Part shown: positions 16,743 to 25,819 of the stretch, one piece after another
How the letters are laid out: every line of letters begins with the position of its first letter
Position numbering within the stretch: the first letter of the stretch is position 1
Assembly (NCBI RefSeq): GCF_014191725.1
Contig: NZ_JACHWZ010000009.1
Coordinates: 62,001-126,000, forward strand
Origin: Microbulbifer rhizosphaerae
GTDB lineage: Bacteria; Pseudomonadota; Gammaproteobacteria; Pseudomonadales; Cellvibrionaceae
Length of the DNA: 64,000 nt
Direction: 5' to 3'
Made by a program: the position numbers and the translations under genes
The notes under the pieces: model-generated
The model's input: the letters and a program-made list of their open reading frames with translations, nothing else
Databases searched by the model: none
What the model was told of the DNA's origin: nothing

Positions 16743-18380
16743 GTGGAACGCGAATCAATGGAATACGATGTAGTGATCGTGGGCGCCGGCCCCGCGGGAC
16801 TGGCGGCGGCCTGCCGTCTTCGCCAGCTCAACGAAGACATCTCCGTGTGCGTGGTGGAAAAGGGCTCCGAAGTGGGTGCCCATATTCTCTCCGGCGCGGT
16901 ATTCGAACCCACCGCCCTGAACGAACTCTTCCCGGACTGGAAAGACCGCGGCGCCCCCCTCAATACTCCTGTCAAAGGCGACGACATCTATGTGATGGGC
17001 AGCGCAGAGAAAGCCACCCGCGTACCCAACCTCTTTGTGCCCAGCACCATGCACAATGAGGGCAACTACATTATCAGCCTCGGCAACCTGTGCCGCTGGC
17101 TGGCGGAACAGGCGGAGAACCTGGGAGTGGAGATCTTCCCCGGCTTCGCCGCCGCCGAAGTGCTCTACAACGAGGACGGCTCCGTCAAAGGCATCGCCAC
17201 CGGCGATATGGGCGTGGGTGCCAATGGCGAGCACAAGGACTCCTACATGCCCGGCATGGAGCTGCACGCCAAGTACACCCTCTTCGCCGAGGGCTGCCGC
17301 GGCCACCTGGGCAAACAGCTGATCGAGCGCTTCAAGCTGAACGAGGGCGTGGACCCGCAGCATTACGGCATCGGCATCAAGGAAATCTGGAAAGTCAGCG
17401 ACGATAAGCACCAGCAGGGTCTGGTGGTGCACACCGCCGGCTGGCCCCTGGACGAGAGCGGCTCTCACGGCGGCGGCTTCCTCTATCACCTGGAGGACAG
17501 CCAAGTGGTGGTGGGCCTGATCACCGACCTGGCCTACAGCAACCCCCACGTCAGCCCCTTTGACGAATTCCAGCGCTACAAGCACCACCCGGTGATCAAA
17601 CAGTACCTGGAAGGCGGCCACCGGGTGGCCTATGGCGCCCGCGCCATCACCAAGGGTGGTCTGCAGTCCCAGCCGAAGATGACCTTCCCCGGCGGCCTGC
17701 TGATCGGCGACAACGCCGGCACCCTGAACTTCGCCAAGATCAAAGGCAACCACACCGCGATGAAGTCCGGCATGATCGCCGCGGAAGCTGCGGTGGAGGC
17801 CCTGGCGGCGGACCGGGCCAACGATGAGCTCACCGAATACACCACCAGGTATCGCAACAGCTGGGCCTGGAAGGAGCTGCACAAGCAGCGCAACTTCGGT
17901 CCGGCCCAGCACAAATGGGGCAATATCCTCGGCTCCGCCTACGCCTTTATCGACATCAACATCTTCCAGGGCAAGCTGCCCTGGACTCTGCGCGATCCCA
18001 AGGCCGACCACGCCCAACTGAGGCCGGCCGCAGACTGCAAGAAAATCGACTACCCCAAGCCCGACGGCGTGCTCAGCTTCGACAAGCTGTCCTCTGTGTT
18101 TATCTCCAACACCAACCACGAGGAAGACCAGCCCTGCCACCTGACCCTGAAGGATGACGAGATACCGCTGAACCACAACCTGCCCATCTACGACGAACCG
18201 GCCCAGCGCTACTGCCCCGCCGCCGTCTACGAGGTGGTGGAGGAAGCGGGCAAGCTGCGCTTCCAGATCAACGCCCAGAACTGCGTGCACTGCAAGACCT
18301 GCGATATCAAGGACCCGACGCAGAATATCGTCTGGGTCGCGCCGGAGGGCGGCGGCGGGCCCAACTATCCGAATATGTAA
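16743..18380 (+). CDS. Electron transfer flavoprotein-ubiquinone oxidoreductase
   Basis: A 545-residue monotopic membrane flavoprotein. The FAD-binding N-terminus YDVVIVGAGPAGLAAACRL is followed by the ubiquinone-binding domain and a C-terminal [4Fe-4S] ferredoxin-like domain with NCVHCKTCDIKDPTQN plus the upstream Cys in RYCPAAVYEV. It transfers electrons from reduced ETF to the quinone pool. The start is a GTG at 16743 with GAGGAG six bases upstream; an ATG at 16758 is an alternative. It is divergent from etfBA and shares the PsrA-like region. Confidence 0.96.
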   Translation: MERESMEYDVVIVGAGPAGLAAACRLRQLNEDISVCVVEKGSEVGAHILSGAVFEPTALNELFPDWKDRGAPLNTPVKGDDIYVMGSAEKATRVPNLFVPSTMHNEGNYIISLGNLCRWLAEQAENLGVEIFPGFAAAEVLYNEDGSVKGIATGDMGVGANGEHKDSYMPGMELHAKYTLFAEGCRGHLGKQLIERFKLNEGVDPQHYGIGIKEIWKVSDDKHQQGLVVHTAGWPLDESGSHGGGFLYHLEDSQVVVGLITDLAYSNPHVSPFDEFQRYKHHPVIKQYLEGGHRVAYGARAITKGGLQSQPKMTFPGGLLIGDNAGTLNFAKIKGNHTAMKSGMIAAEAAVEALAADRANDELTEYTTRYRNSWAWKELHKQRNFGPAQHKWGNILGSAYAFIDINIFQGKLPWTLRDPKADHAQLRPAADCKKIDYPKPDGVLSFDKLSSVFISNTNHEEDQPCHLTLKDDEIPLNHNLPIYDEPAQRYCPAAVYEVVEEAGKLRFQINAQNCVHCKTCDIKDPTQNIVWVAPEGGGGPNYPNM

Positions 18381-18440
18381 ATGGTCGGGGCCCGGGACCG
18401 CGGAGCTCCAGCTCCGCTTGCGGGCCGGAGGCCCGCCAAG

Positions 18441-18511
18441 GGCAGATGCGCTCGCTATCCACCCTACAACTTCGTGGCCATCACCGATCGCGGCCAACGG
18501 CCGCTCCTACA
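18441..18511. repeat. Interspersed repeats: GTAGGGTGGAT-type fragment and a REP-like palindrome
   Basis: 18441-18474 holds a fragment of the GCGC...TCCACCCTAC repeat also seen at 26738-26770. 18488-18511 is a 24-bp palindrome identical, as reverse complement, to 54242-54265 and nearly so to 54330-54353. Confidence 0.7.
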
Positions 18512-18579
18512 TAGAGGAATCAACCGCCCTCGCACCACCGGCTAAACTGACTCAGTAAAGCCCCTGGTGCACTGAATCC

Positions 18580-19227
18580 ATGAAACCCGCCCTACTCTGT
18601 ATCGATCTGCAATACCTGGATGCCGCGCGCGGCTGCGGAGTCTTCGCCGACCCGGGCTACAGCGCCTTCGGCAAGGAAGGAGAGGAATACTATTTTGCGC
18701 GCCTGGAAAAGCAGGTATTGCCCAATGTGCAGAAACTGCAGGCGCTGTTTCGCGACAAGGGGCTGGAGGTTGCCCATATCCGGGTCATGTCGCAGACCGA
18801 GGATGGCCGCGACCGCACTTATTGGCACAAGAAGCTCGGGCTGCACTGCCCGCCCGGTTCGCAGGAAGCCGAGTTCATCGAGCCCGTCGCCCCCCGGGGC
18901 GACGACTTGGTCATCAACAAGACTGCTGCCAGCCCTTTCGGCAACAGCGATATCCACACCCTTCTGCGCCGACTGGGCATTGCGCAGCTCTACTGCTGCG
19001 GCGTTTTTACTGATGTGGCCGTGGAATCCACCATCCGCGCGGCGGCCGACTTCGGTTACTGCCCGATGCTGATTGAGGACGCCACCGCCTCGGCCAGCGA
19101 TACCGTCCAGGCTGAGTGTGTCAACCGTCTCGACGGCCGCTTCTGCGAAGTAGTGCGAACCCCGAGTCTGCAGGAAGACTTGGAGCAGCATATTCGCTCG
19201 GTAAGAGAAAAAACCGGGTACTGGTGA
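18580..19227 (+). CDS. Isochorismatase-fold protein lacking the catalytic cysteine
   Basis: A 215-residue protein with the cysteine-hydrolase/isochorismatase fold. Strand one carries ALLCIDLQYLD with candidate catalytic Asp9, and Lys114 sits in VINKTAASPF. At the nucleophile position, where amidase members have a Cys-Val after a Thr-containing turn, this protein reads GVFTDVAVESTIR, with Ala147 replacing Cys. EntB-type isochorismatases also lack this Cys, so an ether hydrolase or non-amidase role is possible. No siderophore genes adjoin it. A convergent terminator overlaps its stop codon. Confidence 0.85.
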   Translation: MKPALLCIDLQYLDAARGCGVFADPGYSAFGKEGEEYYFARLEKQVLPNVQKLQALFRDKGLEVAHIRVMSQTEDGRDRTYWHKKLGLHCPPGSQEAEFIEPVAPRGDDLVINKTAASPFGNSDIHTLLRRLGIAQLYCCGVFTDVAVESTIRAAADFGYCPMLIEDATASASDTVQAECVNRLDGRFCEVVRTPSLQEDLEQHIRSVREKTGYW

Positions 19228-19239
19228 CAGTACCCGGTT
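19208..19239 (-). terminator. Terminator after the TonB-dependent receptor gene
   Basis: A 12-bp perfect stem (AACCGGGTACTG and its complement) with a GTGA loop, followed on the minus strand by six T. It overlaps the stop codon of the plus-strand gene, so it is shared by convergent transcripts. Confidence 0.88.
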
Positions 19240-19320
19240 GTGAAAGATGGCTTTGACCAATCGCTTGCCACATCCCTGTGGCTCTATTCCTGTTTTTCGA
19301 ACTTACTCGTCCCGAAATTT

Positions 19321-22047
19321 TCAAAACTTGTATTGCGCACTCAACGCAAAAGATGAACCCGGCTTCTCCTCGAATACGATCACATCACTGCGCTCAATCT
19401 CGATGGACTCGTCAAGCAGGTTTTGCAGCTTCGCCTTGATGGTCATCTCGTTGCTGGGATACCAGGAGTAAGTCAGATCCAGCGAGTGAAACGGCTGCTC
19501 GAAGGCATCTGGTGCGCCGTTGCGGCCAGCCAGATACAGGCGTTCACCAAAGACGTTGTAGCCCAGAGTGGCGGAATGACTGCCGTTCGGAGAGTCGAAG
19601 CCCACCAGCATATTGACCACATACTCGGAAGCACCGGCCATTTCGCGCACTTGGTTAGTCGGTGCGTCGGCTTCTATGCCGGCCACCAACTCCGAATCCT
19701 GCAGGGTCAGGTTGCCCTGTATGAAGAAGATCTCCATAAGGCCGCCCATGAAACCCAAGCTCTTCATACCCTCTATCTCGACACCGGTAATTTCACCGGA
19801 CTCGGCGTTAACAATTTCGCGGAGCTGGTTGGTATCACTGGTAGCCGCTTCGAAAAATTCGATTGGATCGGTAATATCCTTGTAGAAGGCGGAGATGGTC
19901 AGGCTGTCCCCGCTGTCGAAGAACCATTCCCCACGCACATCGTAGTTGTTGATCTCCGACGGGCGCACATTGGCATTCCCCTTAACCTGTTCGTCCGTTA
20001 TCGGATCTATATAGATAGCGTCGGTAATCTCGCGCAGATCCGGGCGCACGGCGGTTTTCGAAGCGCCGAAACGCAATTGGAAAGTCTCCGCCCACAGGGA
20101 GCCCATATAGGTCAGGGAGAGCGAGGGGTAAACGTCGTCCTGCGCATAAACAGCCTGCGCCAGCTCATCCGGATCGGTTGGAATCTGCGGGTCGTCCGGG
20201 GTATAACCGTAGGGGTTCCACTCCAACGCCACCTGGTTGTAATCCTCCCAGCGGGCGCCGGCGGAGAGGCGCCAGGTTTCGTTGAAGGTCCAGTCGAACT
20301 TACCGTACACCGCATCGGTCAGGGTGGCGGCGATATAACTCTGCTTGTTGCTGCCGGCGCGGTCGAACACAAAATTGTTGTCCGTATCGGTGATATTCTC
20401 ATCGCCGAACACCTGATCCAGTGATCCACCCAGGATGGAATTGTCGGCGACGCTGAAAATATCCAAGCGCAACTGTGTCTGCTTGTAGGTGCGGCCCTTT
20501 TCCGTTCGGGCAAAGCCGCCGCTCAGCTCCAGAGTGGAAGCGGAAAATTCCAACGGCAAGGTGACGGACCAGCCGTAGTTGCGCACCTCGTCTTCCAGTT
20601 CCGTAAAACGGAAGTCCGCACTGCGGGAGCCGGTACTCACGACAGAGATGATGGTCTCACCGGTAGCCGGGTTGGTGATATTGTCCGAGTACACATTGAC
20701 TTCATTCGGAATATCCGTGGAAGCCGCAGCATCCGTATAGAACCAATCGACCCGCAGCTCTTCCGGTACCCAGTCCAGCATGCCACCGGGAACCATTGCC
20801 TTGCTTTGCAGGCCAAGGGAATGACTACCCTTGACTTGATTGACCAGCATTTCCCGCTCTTCATACTTCAATGCGTATTCGCGGAAGCCCAGGCCGTCGG
20901 AAATCTCCCGGTTTTCGTTGAAATAGTCGCTGATGGAAGTTTCGTCATCGGTATTGCGCAGGAACAGAGTAGTTGCTTCAACCTCGTGTTCGTCGGCGAA
21001 GCGCACCCCGATATTCAGGTTGCCGCTCATATTCACCGCATAAGTGGATTCGTTGCGGGTATCGGTACGCTCCTCCGGGAAACCGTGACTCCGCTTGATA
21101 CGCTCCGTTTCCCGCCATTGGCTTTTGTAGGAACCGCCGGCCAGGAAGCCCAGTTCCCACTGCTCACCAAAGTAGAAGCGGTTGCCCACACTGGCCTTGA
21201 TGTCCATATCCGGATCGCTGGAATCCTCTTCGACGGCGATGTCCCGGTTCAGATTCAGAGCCAGTTCCCGGTTCAGTGCCTGGGCTGCCGCCTCGGCCTC
21301 CTGTTCCGTGGCATACTCGTTGCCTTCGGCAATCAACGTCCTGCGGATACCCGCTACGCTCAGATCGCCCCTGAAACGCTGCATCGCGGCCTTGATATTG
21401 CCGGACAGGGCGCGGGTGCCGTCGTCAGTCCCGAACTCATCGTCGCTTCCACCGGAATAGCTCAATACGTCACCATCGGTCTCGGTGTTCATACCGGTGC
21501 CGATTTCAATCGAGTAGGTCAGAGCATCCGGAATGCCCTTGGTGCGAATATCCACGTTGCCGCCACCGAAGCCAGCGGCCTTGTCGGCGGAATAGCTTTT
21601 CTGCACTGCCAGGGATTCCACCACGGAGGTGGGGAAAAGATCCAGTGGTATCACATTGCGGGACAGATCCGGAGACGGCACAGTGGCACCGTTCAGTGTG
21701 GTGCTGGAATAGCGCTCACCCAGACCCCGAACATACACAAATTTGTCATTGACCAAAGACAGGCCAGACACCCGACGCAGAGCCGCGGCCACGGTCGAAT
21801 CGCCGACGCGGCCGATCATCTCGGAACCGAGAATGTCGGTGACCACCTCTTCTTCCAGGCGCTCACTGACCAGCATTTCCGCCGAATCACGCAGGCGCCC
21901 CTGAACCATCACCTCTTCAATTTGCTGGGCTTGCGGTGCCTGGACATCGTCCATTTCTACCTGCGCCCAAACTTGCGGAGTCAGTGAGGAGGCCGCGGCA
22001 ATAGCCAGTACCAGCGGCGCTCTCTGAAATTTTTCATTCTTAACCAT
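19321..22047 (-). CDS. TonB-dependent outer-membrane receptor
   Basis: A 908-residue receptor. The signal peptide (about 1-28, ending QVWAQ) is followed by an N-terminal extension, a TonB-box-like segment (IEEVMVQG), a plug domain (about 55-180, with YVRGLGERYSSTTLNGATVPSPD and AAGFGGGNVDIRTKG) and a 22-strand-type barrel ending in Phe (FALSAQYKF). The RGLGERY plug type is common in carbohydrate and other polymer importers of marine bacteria rather than in siderophore receptors; the substrate is unknown. It lies 107 bp downstream of the beta-helix lipoprotein gene in the same direction, suggesting a receptor plus surface lipoprotein pair. Confidence 0.9.
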   Translation of the reverse strand: MVKNEKFQRAPLVLAIAAASSLTPQVWAQVEMDDVQAPQAQQIEEVMVQGRLRDSAEMLVSERLEEEVVTDILGSEMIGRVGDSTVAAALRRVSGLSLVNDKFVYVRGLGERYSSTTLNGATVPSPDLSRNVIPLDLFPTSVVESLAVQKSYSADKAAGFGGGNVDIRTKGIPDALTYSIEIGTGMNTETDGDVLSYSGGSDDEFGTDDGTRALSGNIKAAMQRFRGDLSVAGIRRTLIAEGNEYATEQEAEAAAQALNRELALNLNRDIAVEEDSSDPDMDIKASVGNRFYFGEQWELGFLAGGSYKSQWRETERIKRSHGFPEERTDTRNESTYAVNMSGNLNIGVRFADEHEVEATTLFLRNTDDETSISDYFNENREISDGLGFREYALKYEEREMLVNQVKGSHSLGLQSKAMVPGGMLDWVPEELRVDWFYTDAAASTDIPNEVNVYSDNITNPATGETIISVVSTGSRSADFRFTELEDEVRNYGWSVTLPLEFSASTLELSGGFARTEKGRTYKQTQLRLDIFSVADNSILGGSLDQVFGDENITDTDNNFVFDRAGSNKQSYIAATLTDAVYGKFDWTFNETWRLSAGARWEDYNQVALEWNPYGYTPDDPQIPTDPDELAQAVYAQDDVYPSLSLTYMGSLWAETFQLRFGASKTAVRPDLREITDAIYIDPITDEQVKGNANVRPSEINNYDVRGEWFFDSGDSLTISAFYKDITDPIEFFEAATSDTNQLREIVNAESGEITGVEIEGMKSLGFMGGLMEIFFIQGNLTLQDSELVAGIEADAPTNQVREMAGASEYVVNMLVGFDSPNGSHSATLGYNVFGERLYLAGRNGAPDAFEQPFHSLDLTYSWYPSNEMTIKAKLQNLLDESIEIERSDVIVFEEKPGSSFALSAQYKF

Positions 22048-22095
22048 TACCCAGGCCTCTTGTGTTCCTGTTTATCACTGCGGTAGAAGCAAAGA

Positions 22096-22126
22096 GGGCG
22101 CCGGCTCCCGTTGCGAAGCGGCGCCC
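22096..22126 (-). terminator. Hairpin between the lipoprotein and receptor genes (attenuator-like)
   Basis: GGGCGCCG/CGGCGCCC stem of 8 bp in the intergenic region, followed on the minus strand by a short T-rich stretch (TCTTTGCTTCT). It could weaken read-through from the lipoprotein gene into the receptor gene, or stabilise the upstream mRNA. Confidence 0.5.
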
Positions 22127-22154
22127 TTGCATCGGGGATTAACCCGCTTGCGGC

Positions 22155-23819
22155 TTACTCAAACCACAGCGGCTGAGCGCGGCTGCCTTCGTGCAGGCCG
22201 TAAGTCCAGCCCCGGGTCCAGTCAGTACCATTGACATCCAGGGCACCCAGGTAGGCGCGTTCCACCGGAGTCACGGTAGCAGGGGCAGGGTTTCCGTCCA
22301 CATCCGAACCCACAACCAGGGCATCCGCGGTGTACATGGCCGGGGTTCCGGCCAGTAGGACGAGGTTGGTATCGGCATTTTGGGTGGGATCTACCGCACC
22401 GGAGATGGCGGCGAACTGGTTGCCGCTGTTTACGGCCCAGGTTTCCAGATCATCGGCGCCTACCGGGCCGCCTTTGGTCTTGTCTTCGCAAGCGAAGATG
22501 TTGGAGGTGATAGCAACTTCAGTGCCAGCTTCCGCTTCGGCCAGGGTCTCATCACTCTCGACACGCAGGCAGTAGTTGCTGCCCTCAGCACCGTTTTCGT
22601 CGGCACTGAAGGAGGCGACGATCATGGAGTTGGTGATCATCGGATAGATACCTTCGCGGAAACGCCAGCCGGCACCCGGATCATGAGTACCTGCCGCCTG
22701 GGCAGAGACGATACAGGTCAGTCCATCGATCACCGGGCGACTGTTGATGTCCTGACCAATGATGTCCGCGTTTCTGGCCTCGCCCGCCGCATAGGAGCCG
22801 ATACCATCGGACTCGATACAATGGTTGCCATCGGCCTCGCTCTGAATTACCAGGGCGTTGGTGATAGTGCCGCGGTAGCCTTCGTCGATATCGATGGAGT
22901 CGTCGCGCACGTATAAAGCAACGTAGTTTTCGATATTCACGGCACCGCCGAAGAATTCGATGCCGTCATCATAGGTGGAATAGGCCTGCAGATTGCGGAC
23001 GATGGTGCCACTGCCGACGGCATCGAAAGCGACACCATTCAATTCGTCACCAGCGGCAACCTGGGCACCGGTATGCTTGACCCGTACGAAAGTCAGTTCA
23101 CCGGAGCTGTCGGCGTTGTTGTCACCACCGTAGTATGAAGCCTCGTCGTCGGTGGAGCCTTCGGCGGCCACATGGCACTCGCCGCTGAGCGCCAGAGTAC
23201 CGGCATCCAGGTTGCCGGTGTAAGCGCACTTGTTGGTAACGCCAAAGCCATTGATCACCATTCCGCCCCACTGGGAAACGTCTTCAGCAGCTACGGTGCC
23301 ACGCACGTCGGTTTCGGAAGTGAAAGTGATCGGGGCGGATTCGGTACCGCGGGCAAAAATCTGGGAACCGCGATTGATTACCATGAAGGCAGAGCTGTCT
23401 TTGAATGCAATGGTGGCGCCAGCCTGGACTTCCAGCTTGACGGCGTCGCCGCCCTGGGCGATACCGGCCGTCTGCAGCTCCGCGTTGCTACCATAGCTCT
23501 CGCCCACGAACAGGCTGCCGTCGAAAATATGTGCACCGTCATTCGGCAAGGCCGGAAGGTAGAGATCTTCCGTCAGCGGGTTGGAGGAAGACACGAAGTC
23601 AGTGCCGTAGCGGCAATTGGCACCTTCTGGAGTACCCTGAACACCGGTGCTTTCAATAGTGGCGCAAGAGTTGGTAGTGTCGCCACCCGGGTTGGTTACA
23701 GAGTTGTCCGTAGAATTGTCTACGGTAGTCGGCTCGATATCGATACCGCCGCTGTCACAACCGGCCAGCAATGCGGCGATTGTCGCTGCCAACAGCAGCT
23801 TGTTGTTTACTCGCTTCAT
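22155..23819 (-). CDS. Beta-helix surface lipoprotein paired with a TonB receptor
   Basis: A 554-residue lipoprotein: lipobox LLAGC at residues 17-21, then an Asp/Asn/Thr-rich linker and a long body with repeated short strands and Asn/Gly turns (GTIVRNLQAYSTYDDGIEFFGG, SIDIDEGYRGTITNALVIQSEADG), the look of a right-handed parallel beta helix. It is Cys-containing and acidic. Such proteins often sit beside TonB-dependent receptors in marine gammaproteobacteria, where function is unproven; automatic names such as multidrug transporter are not supported by the sequence. The RBS is a GGGGGA stretch before the ATG. Confidence 0.8.
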   Translation of the reverse strand: MKRVNNKLLLAATIAALLAGCDSGGIDIEPTTVDNSTDNSVTNPGGDTTNSCATIESTGVQGTPEGANCRYGTDFVSSSNPLTEDLYLPALPNDGAHIFDGSLFVGESYGSNAELQTAGIAQGGDAVKLEVQAGATIAFKDSSAFMVINRGSQIFARGTESAPITFTSETDVRGTVAAEDVSQWGGMVINGFGVTNKCAYTGNLDAGTLALSGECHVAAEGSTDDEASYYGGDNNADSSGELTFVRVKHTGAQVAAGDELNGVAFDAVGSGTIVRNLQAYSTYDDGIEFFGGAVNIENYVALYVRDDSIDIDEGYRGTITNALVIQSEADGNHCIESDGIGSYAAGEARNADIIGQDINSRPVIDGLTCIVSAQAAGTHDPGAGWRFREGIYPMITNSMIVASFSADENGAEGSNYCLRVESDETLAEAEAGTEVAITSNIFACEDKTKGGPVGADDLETWAVNSGNQFAAISGAVDPTQNADTNLVLLAGTPAMYTADALVVGSDVDGNPAPATVTPVERAYLGALDVNGTDWTRGWTYGLHEGSRAQPLWFE

Positions 23820-24160
23820 ACATTCCCCCTAACGGAAGTTTTGCCTATTCATATGAAAAGCCGGGCAGCTAAAAATCGGTTTTTATGCTTCAGCTGTGCA
23901 TTCGGATGTCAAAAACAGATCTTCAGATAGCCCTGAAACCCTATTTGTTTTCGCCTTGGTGATTTGGACGCGAGGGAGTGTAGGAAGGGAATGTTGCGAA
24001 TTTGTTACCTTTACGGTCTTTTACCGAAAAATTGGTGACGGATTTTATCTCGGGAAGATAAATTAACTTTTTATTTCAAAAAGGTTTCAGGAAAAGACTA
24101 AAAGGCACGCAGACAAACGGAAAAACAAGCGAATGGAAAAAATATCCGAATACGGCTGGC
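23820..24160. other. Intergenic region without a recognised gene
   Basis: AT-rich upstream region of the lipoprotein gene, with A/T runs and a TTTACGGTCTTTTACCG near-repeat at 24009-24026. It is long enough to hold the promoter of the lipoprotein-receptor operon, but I cannot place a promoter with confidence and see no coding sequence. Confidence 0.5.
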
Positions 24161-24724
24161 TCAGTATTTACCGAGCAGGAACCGCGCGCCGGCACTGCGA
24201 ATCCAGAGCTGGCCGTCGGTATTTTTTTCCTCTACGGGAACATCTTCCGCCCATTCCACCAGCTGGTAGTAGACGTCTCGGGAAAGGCGCGCCTGCAGGC
24301 CATCCCGCACTTCGATATAGGGCACGGGCTGCGGCGGTTCGCCGAAGGGGTTTAACTGGAAAGGATGGCCGTGGTCCAGGGGTACCACATCGCCGGTGTT
24401 GGTGGTAAACAGCAGCAGCTCCCGATTCCGCTCCCGTCCGATCGCCACCTGGGTGGCGATAAAAGGAACATCTTCTACCTGGATACGCCATTTCTCCACG
24501 GGAGTGACTAAAAAATACTCGTCACCCTCGCGCTTGAGGATACTGGCAAACAGCCTGACCAGGGACTGGCGCTGGATCTCCGTCCCTTCGTGAACCCAGC
24601 GGCCATCCCGGCAAATCCGCAGATCCATATCGCCGCTGAGTTCAGGATGCCATCGCTCTACCGGCGGGTGGCCGCGAAACTCCTGCTGCAGCCGCTGCAG
24701 CTGGTCGAACAGCGGTTCAGCCAA
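24161..24724 (-). CDS. DUF1285 family protein
   Basis: A 187-residue cytosolic protein matching DUF1285 in length and in its segments RWHPELSGDMDLRICRDGRWVHEGTEI, EYFLVTPVEKWRIQVEDVPF and PYIEVRDGLQARLSRDVYYQLVEW. The family is common in gamma- and alphaproteobacteria and its function is unknown. It overlaps the TetR gene upstream by 8 bp, so the two are co-translated and may act together. Confidence 0.85.
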   Translation of the reverse strand: MAEPLFDQLQRLQQEFRGHPPVERWHPELSGDMDLRICRDGRWVHEGTEIQRQSLVRLFASILKREGDEYFLVTPVEKWRIQVEDVPFIATQVAIGRERNRELLLFTTNTGDVVPLDHGHPFQLNPFGEPPQPVPYIEVRDGLQARLSRDVYYQLVEWAEDVPVEEKNTDGQLWIRSAGARFLLGKY

Positions 24725-25397
24725 ACGATGAACCCGCGCTGCCGCTTTCGGGGCGTTTTTCCTCCTGTCCGCGACGGCCGGAGATATCGCCGATATGCAC
24801 CCCTACATCCATGATGAACTCCATCAACCCCTCCATATCCTCGATCACATCGGCGAAGGACTTGGAGTGGTACAACTCCACGGCCCCCTGCACCAGTGCC
24901 CAGTAGGTGGAGTAATAGAAGTAGGGAGGCACTTTTTTCAACACGCCCTGTTCCATTCGCCGCTCGAATACCCGATTCAGGGCCGAGGCGTTGGAGTTGC
25001 GGATGGCGTGCAATTCCTCAATCATCTCAGGCGCCTGGTTGAGAGCGATGATTTTCTCCTCCAGGCGCTGGAACAGGCGGTCCTTGGCCGGGTCCGCCAT
25101 GCGCGACTCGAAGTAGGCTCGCGCCGGCGCAGTGATATCTCCCTGCTCCGCAGTGGCCACGGCGGATTTCAAGCGCTCGGTAAGGGACTTCTCGTAGTCC
25201 ATTAACAAGCGCATGTAAATCTCTGTTTTTGAAATGAAATGCTTGTAGATGGTGCCCTTGCCGATATCCACCCGCTCGGCGATCTGTTCCACGGTGACCT
25301 TTTCTTCGCCGTGTTCCAGCAACAGCTCCAGCGCAGCATCCAGGATACGCTGCTCCCGCGCGCGGAAACGCTGAACCTTCTCTTTTGCCTTATCCAT
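24717..25397 (-). CDS. TetR family transcriptional regulator
   Basis: About 226 residues. The N-terminal TetR helix-turn-helix is clear (QRILDAALELLLEHGEEKVTVEQIAERVDIGKGTIYKHFISKTEIYMRLL, about residues 15-60), followed by an all-helical ligand-binding domain. The start is set at the ATG at 25397 (MDKAKEKVQRFRAREQ). A longer frame from 25448 would run through a perfect palindrome, TCATTCATGAATGA (25445-25458), which is more likely its own operator. It overlaps the DUF1285 gene by 8 bp. Confidence 0.88.
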   Translation of the reverse strand: MDKAKEKVQRFRAREQRILDAALELLLEHGEEKVTVEQIAERVDIGKGTIYKHFISKTEIYMRLLMDYEKSLTERLKSAVATAEQGDITAPARAYFESRMADPAKDRLFQRLEEKIIALNQAPEMIEELHAIRNSNASALNRVFERRMEQGVLKKVPPYFYYSTYWALVQGAVELYHSKSFADVIEDMEGLMEFIMDVGVHIGDISGRRGQEEKRPESGSAGSSFG

Positions 25398-25444
25398 ACT
25401 CCCGACCTTGGCTGCCGTTAAATTTGGGGACTGAAATTGACTAT

Positions 25445-25458
25445 TCATTCATGAATGA
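25445..25458. promoter_or_regulatory. Palindrome TCATTCATGAATGA, candidate TetR operator
   Basis: A perfect 14-bp palindrome about 48 bp upstream of the TetR regulator start. Position and symmetry suit autoregulation. Confidence 0.55.
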
Positions 25459-25819
25459 TAGGCAATTCATCCAATTTGGAAAAGCGAATCCGGGAAATTC
25501 GTCCTTTCGAACCACCTTGCTTCGGCTCTCGCCGAAGCAATCATCGCCATCTGATGGCCGTGGCGACACTTCAACCTCGACAACCTTGTTATTGGACTCA
25601 ATATAAATACCGGGGGACCTACCGGAGTATGGAGACGCAGGCAAACCCGATGGAGCCGGATACTGCGATGTGGGAACTCCCACCCCCAAGTTGAACCACC
25701 GCAGGAGTGAATCGCCCTTTCGATAACCACTGGCCGAGCGCATTTATCCCGGGATATGCTATAAGGCAAGTCAACCGGCAACCGCAGCGTCTTTTCGCCG
25801 GCCACGCAAGGAGCACGGC
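25459..25819. other. Intergenic region between divergent TetR and SGNH hydrolase genes
   Basis: Apart from the operator candidate at its left edge and a GGAG ribosome site for the hydrolase at about 25809-25812, I see no gene. Short reading frames here lack family resemblance and good start sites. Confidence 0.4.

Noticed and set aside
16755..18497. Long antisense frame over the ETF-QO gene
   Set aside because: It lies on the opposite strand of a gene with full family motifs; GC-rich codon use creates such frames, and its translation is repetitive and matches no family.
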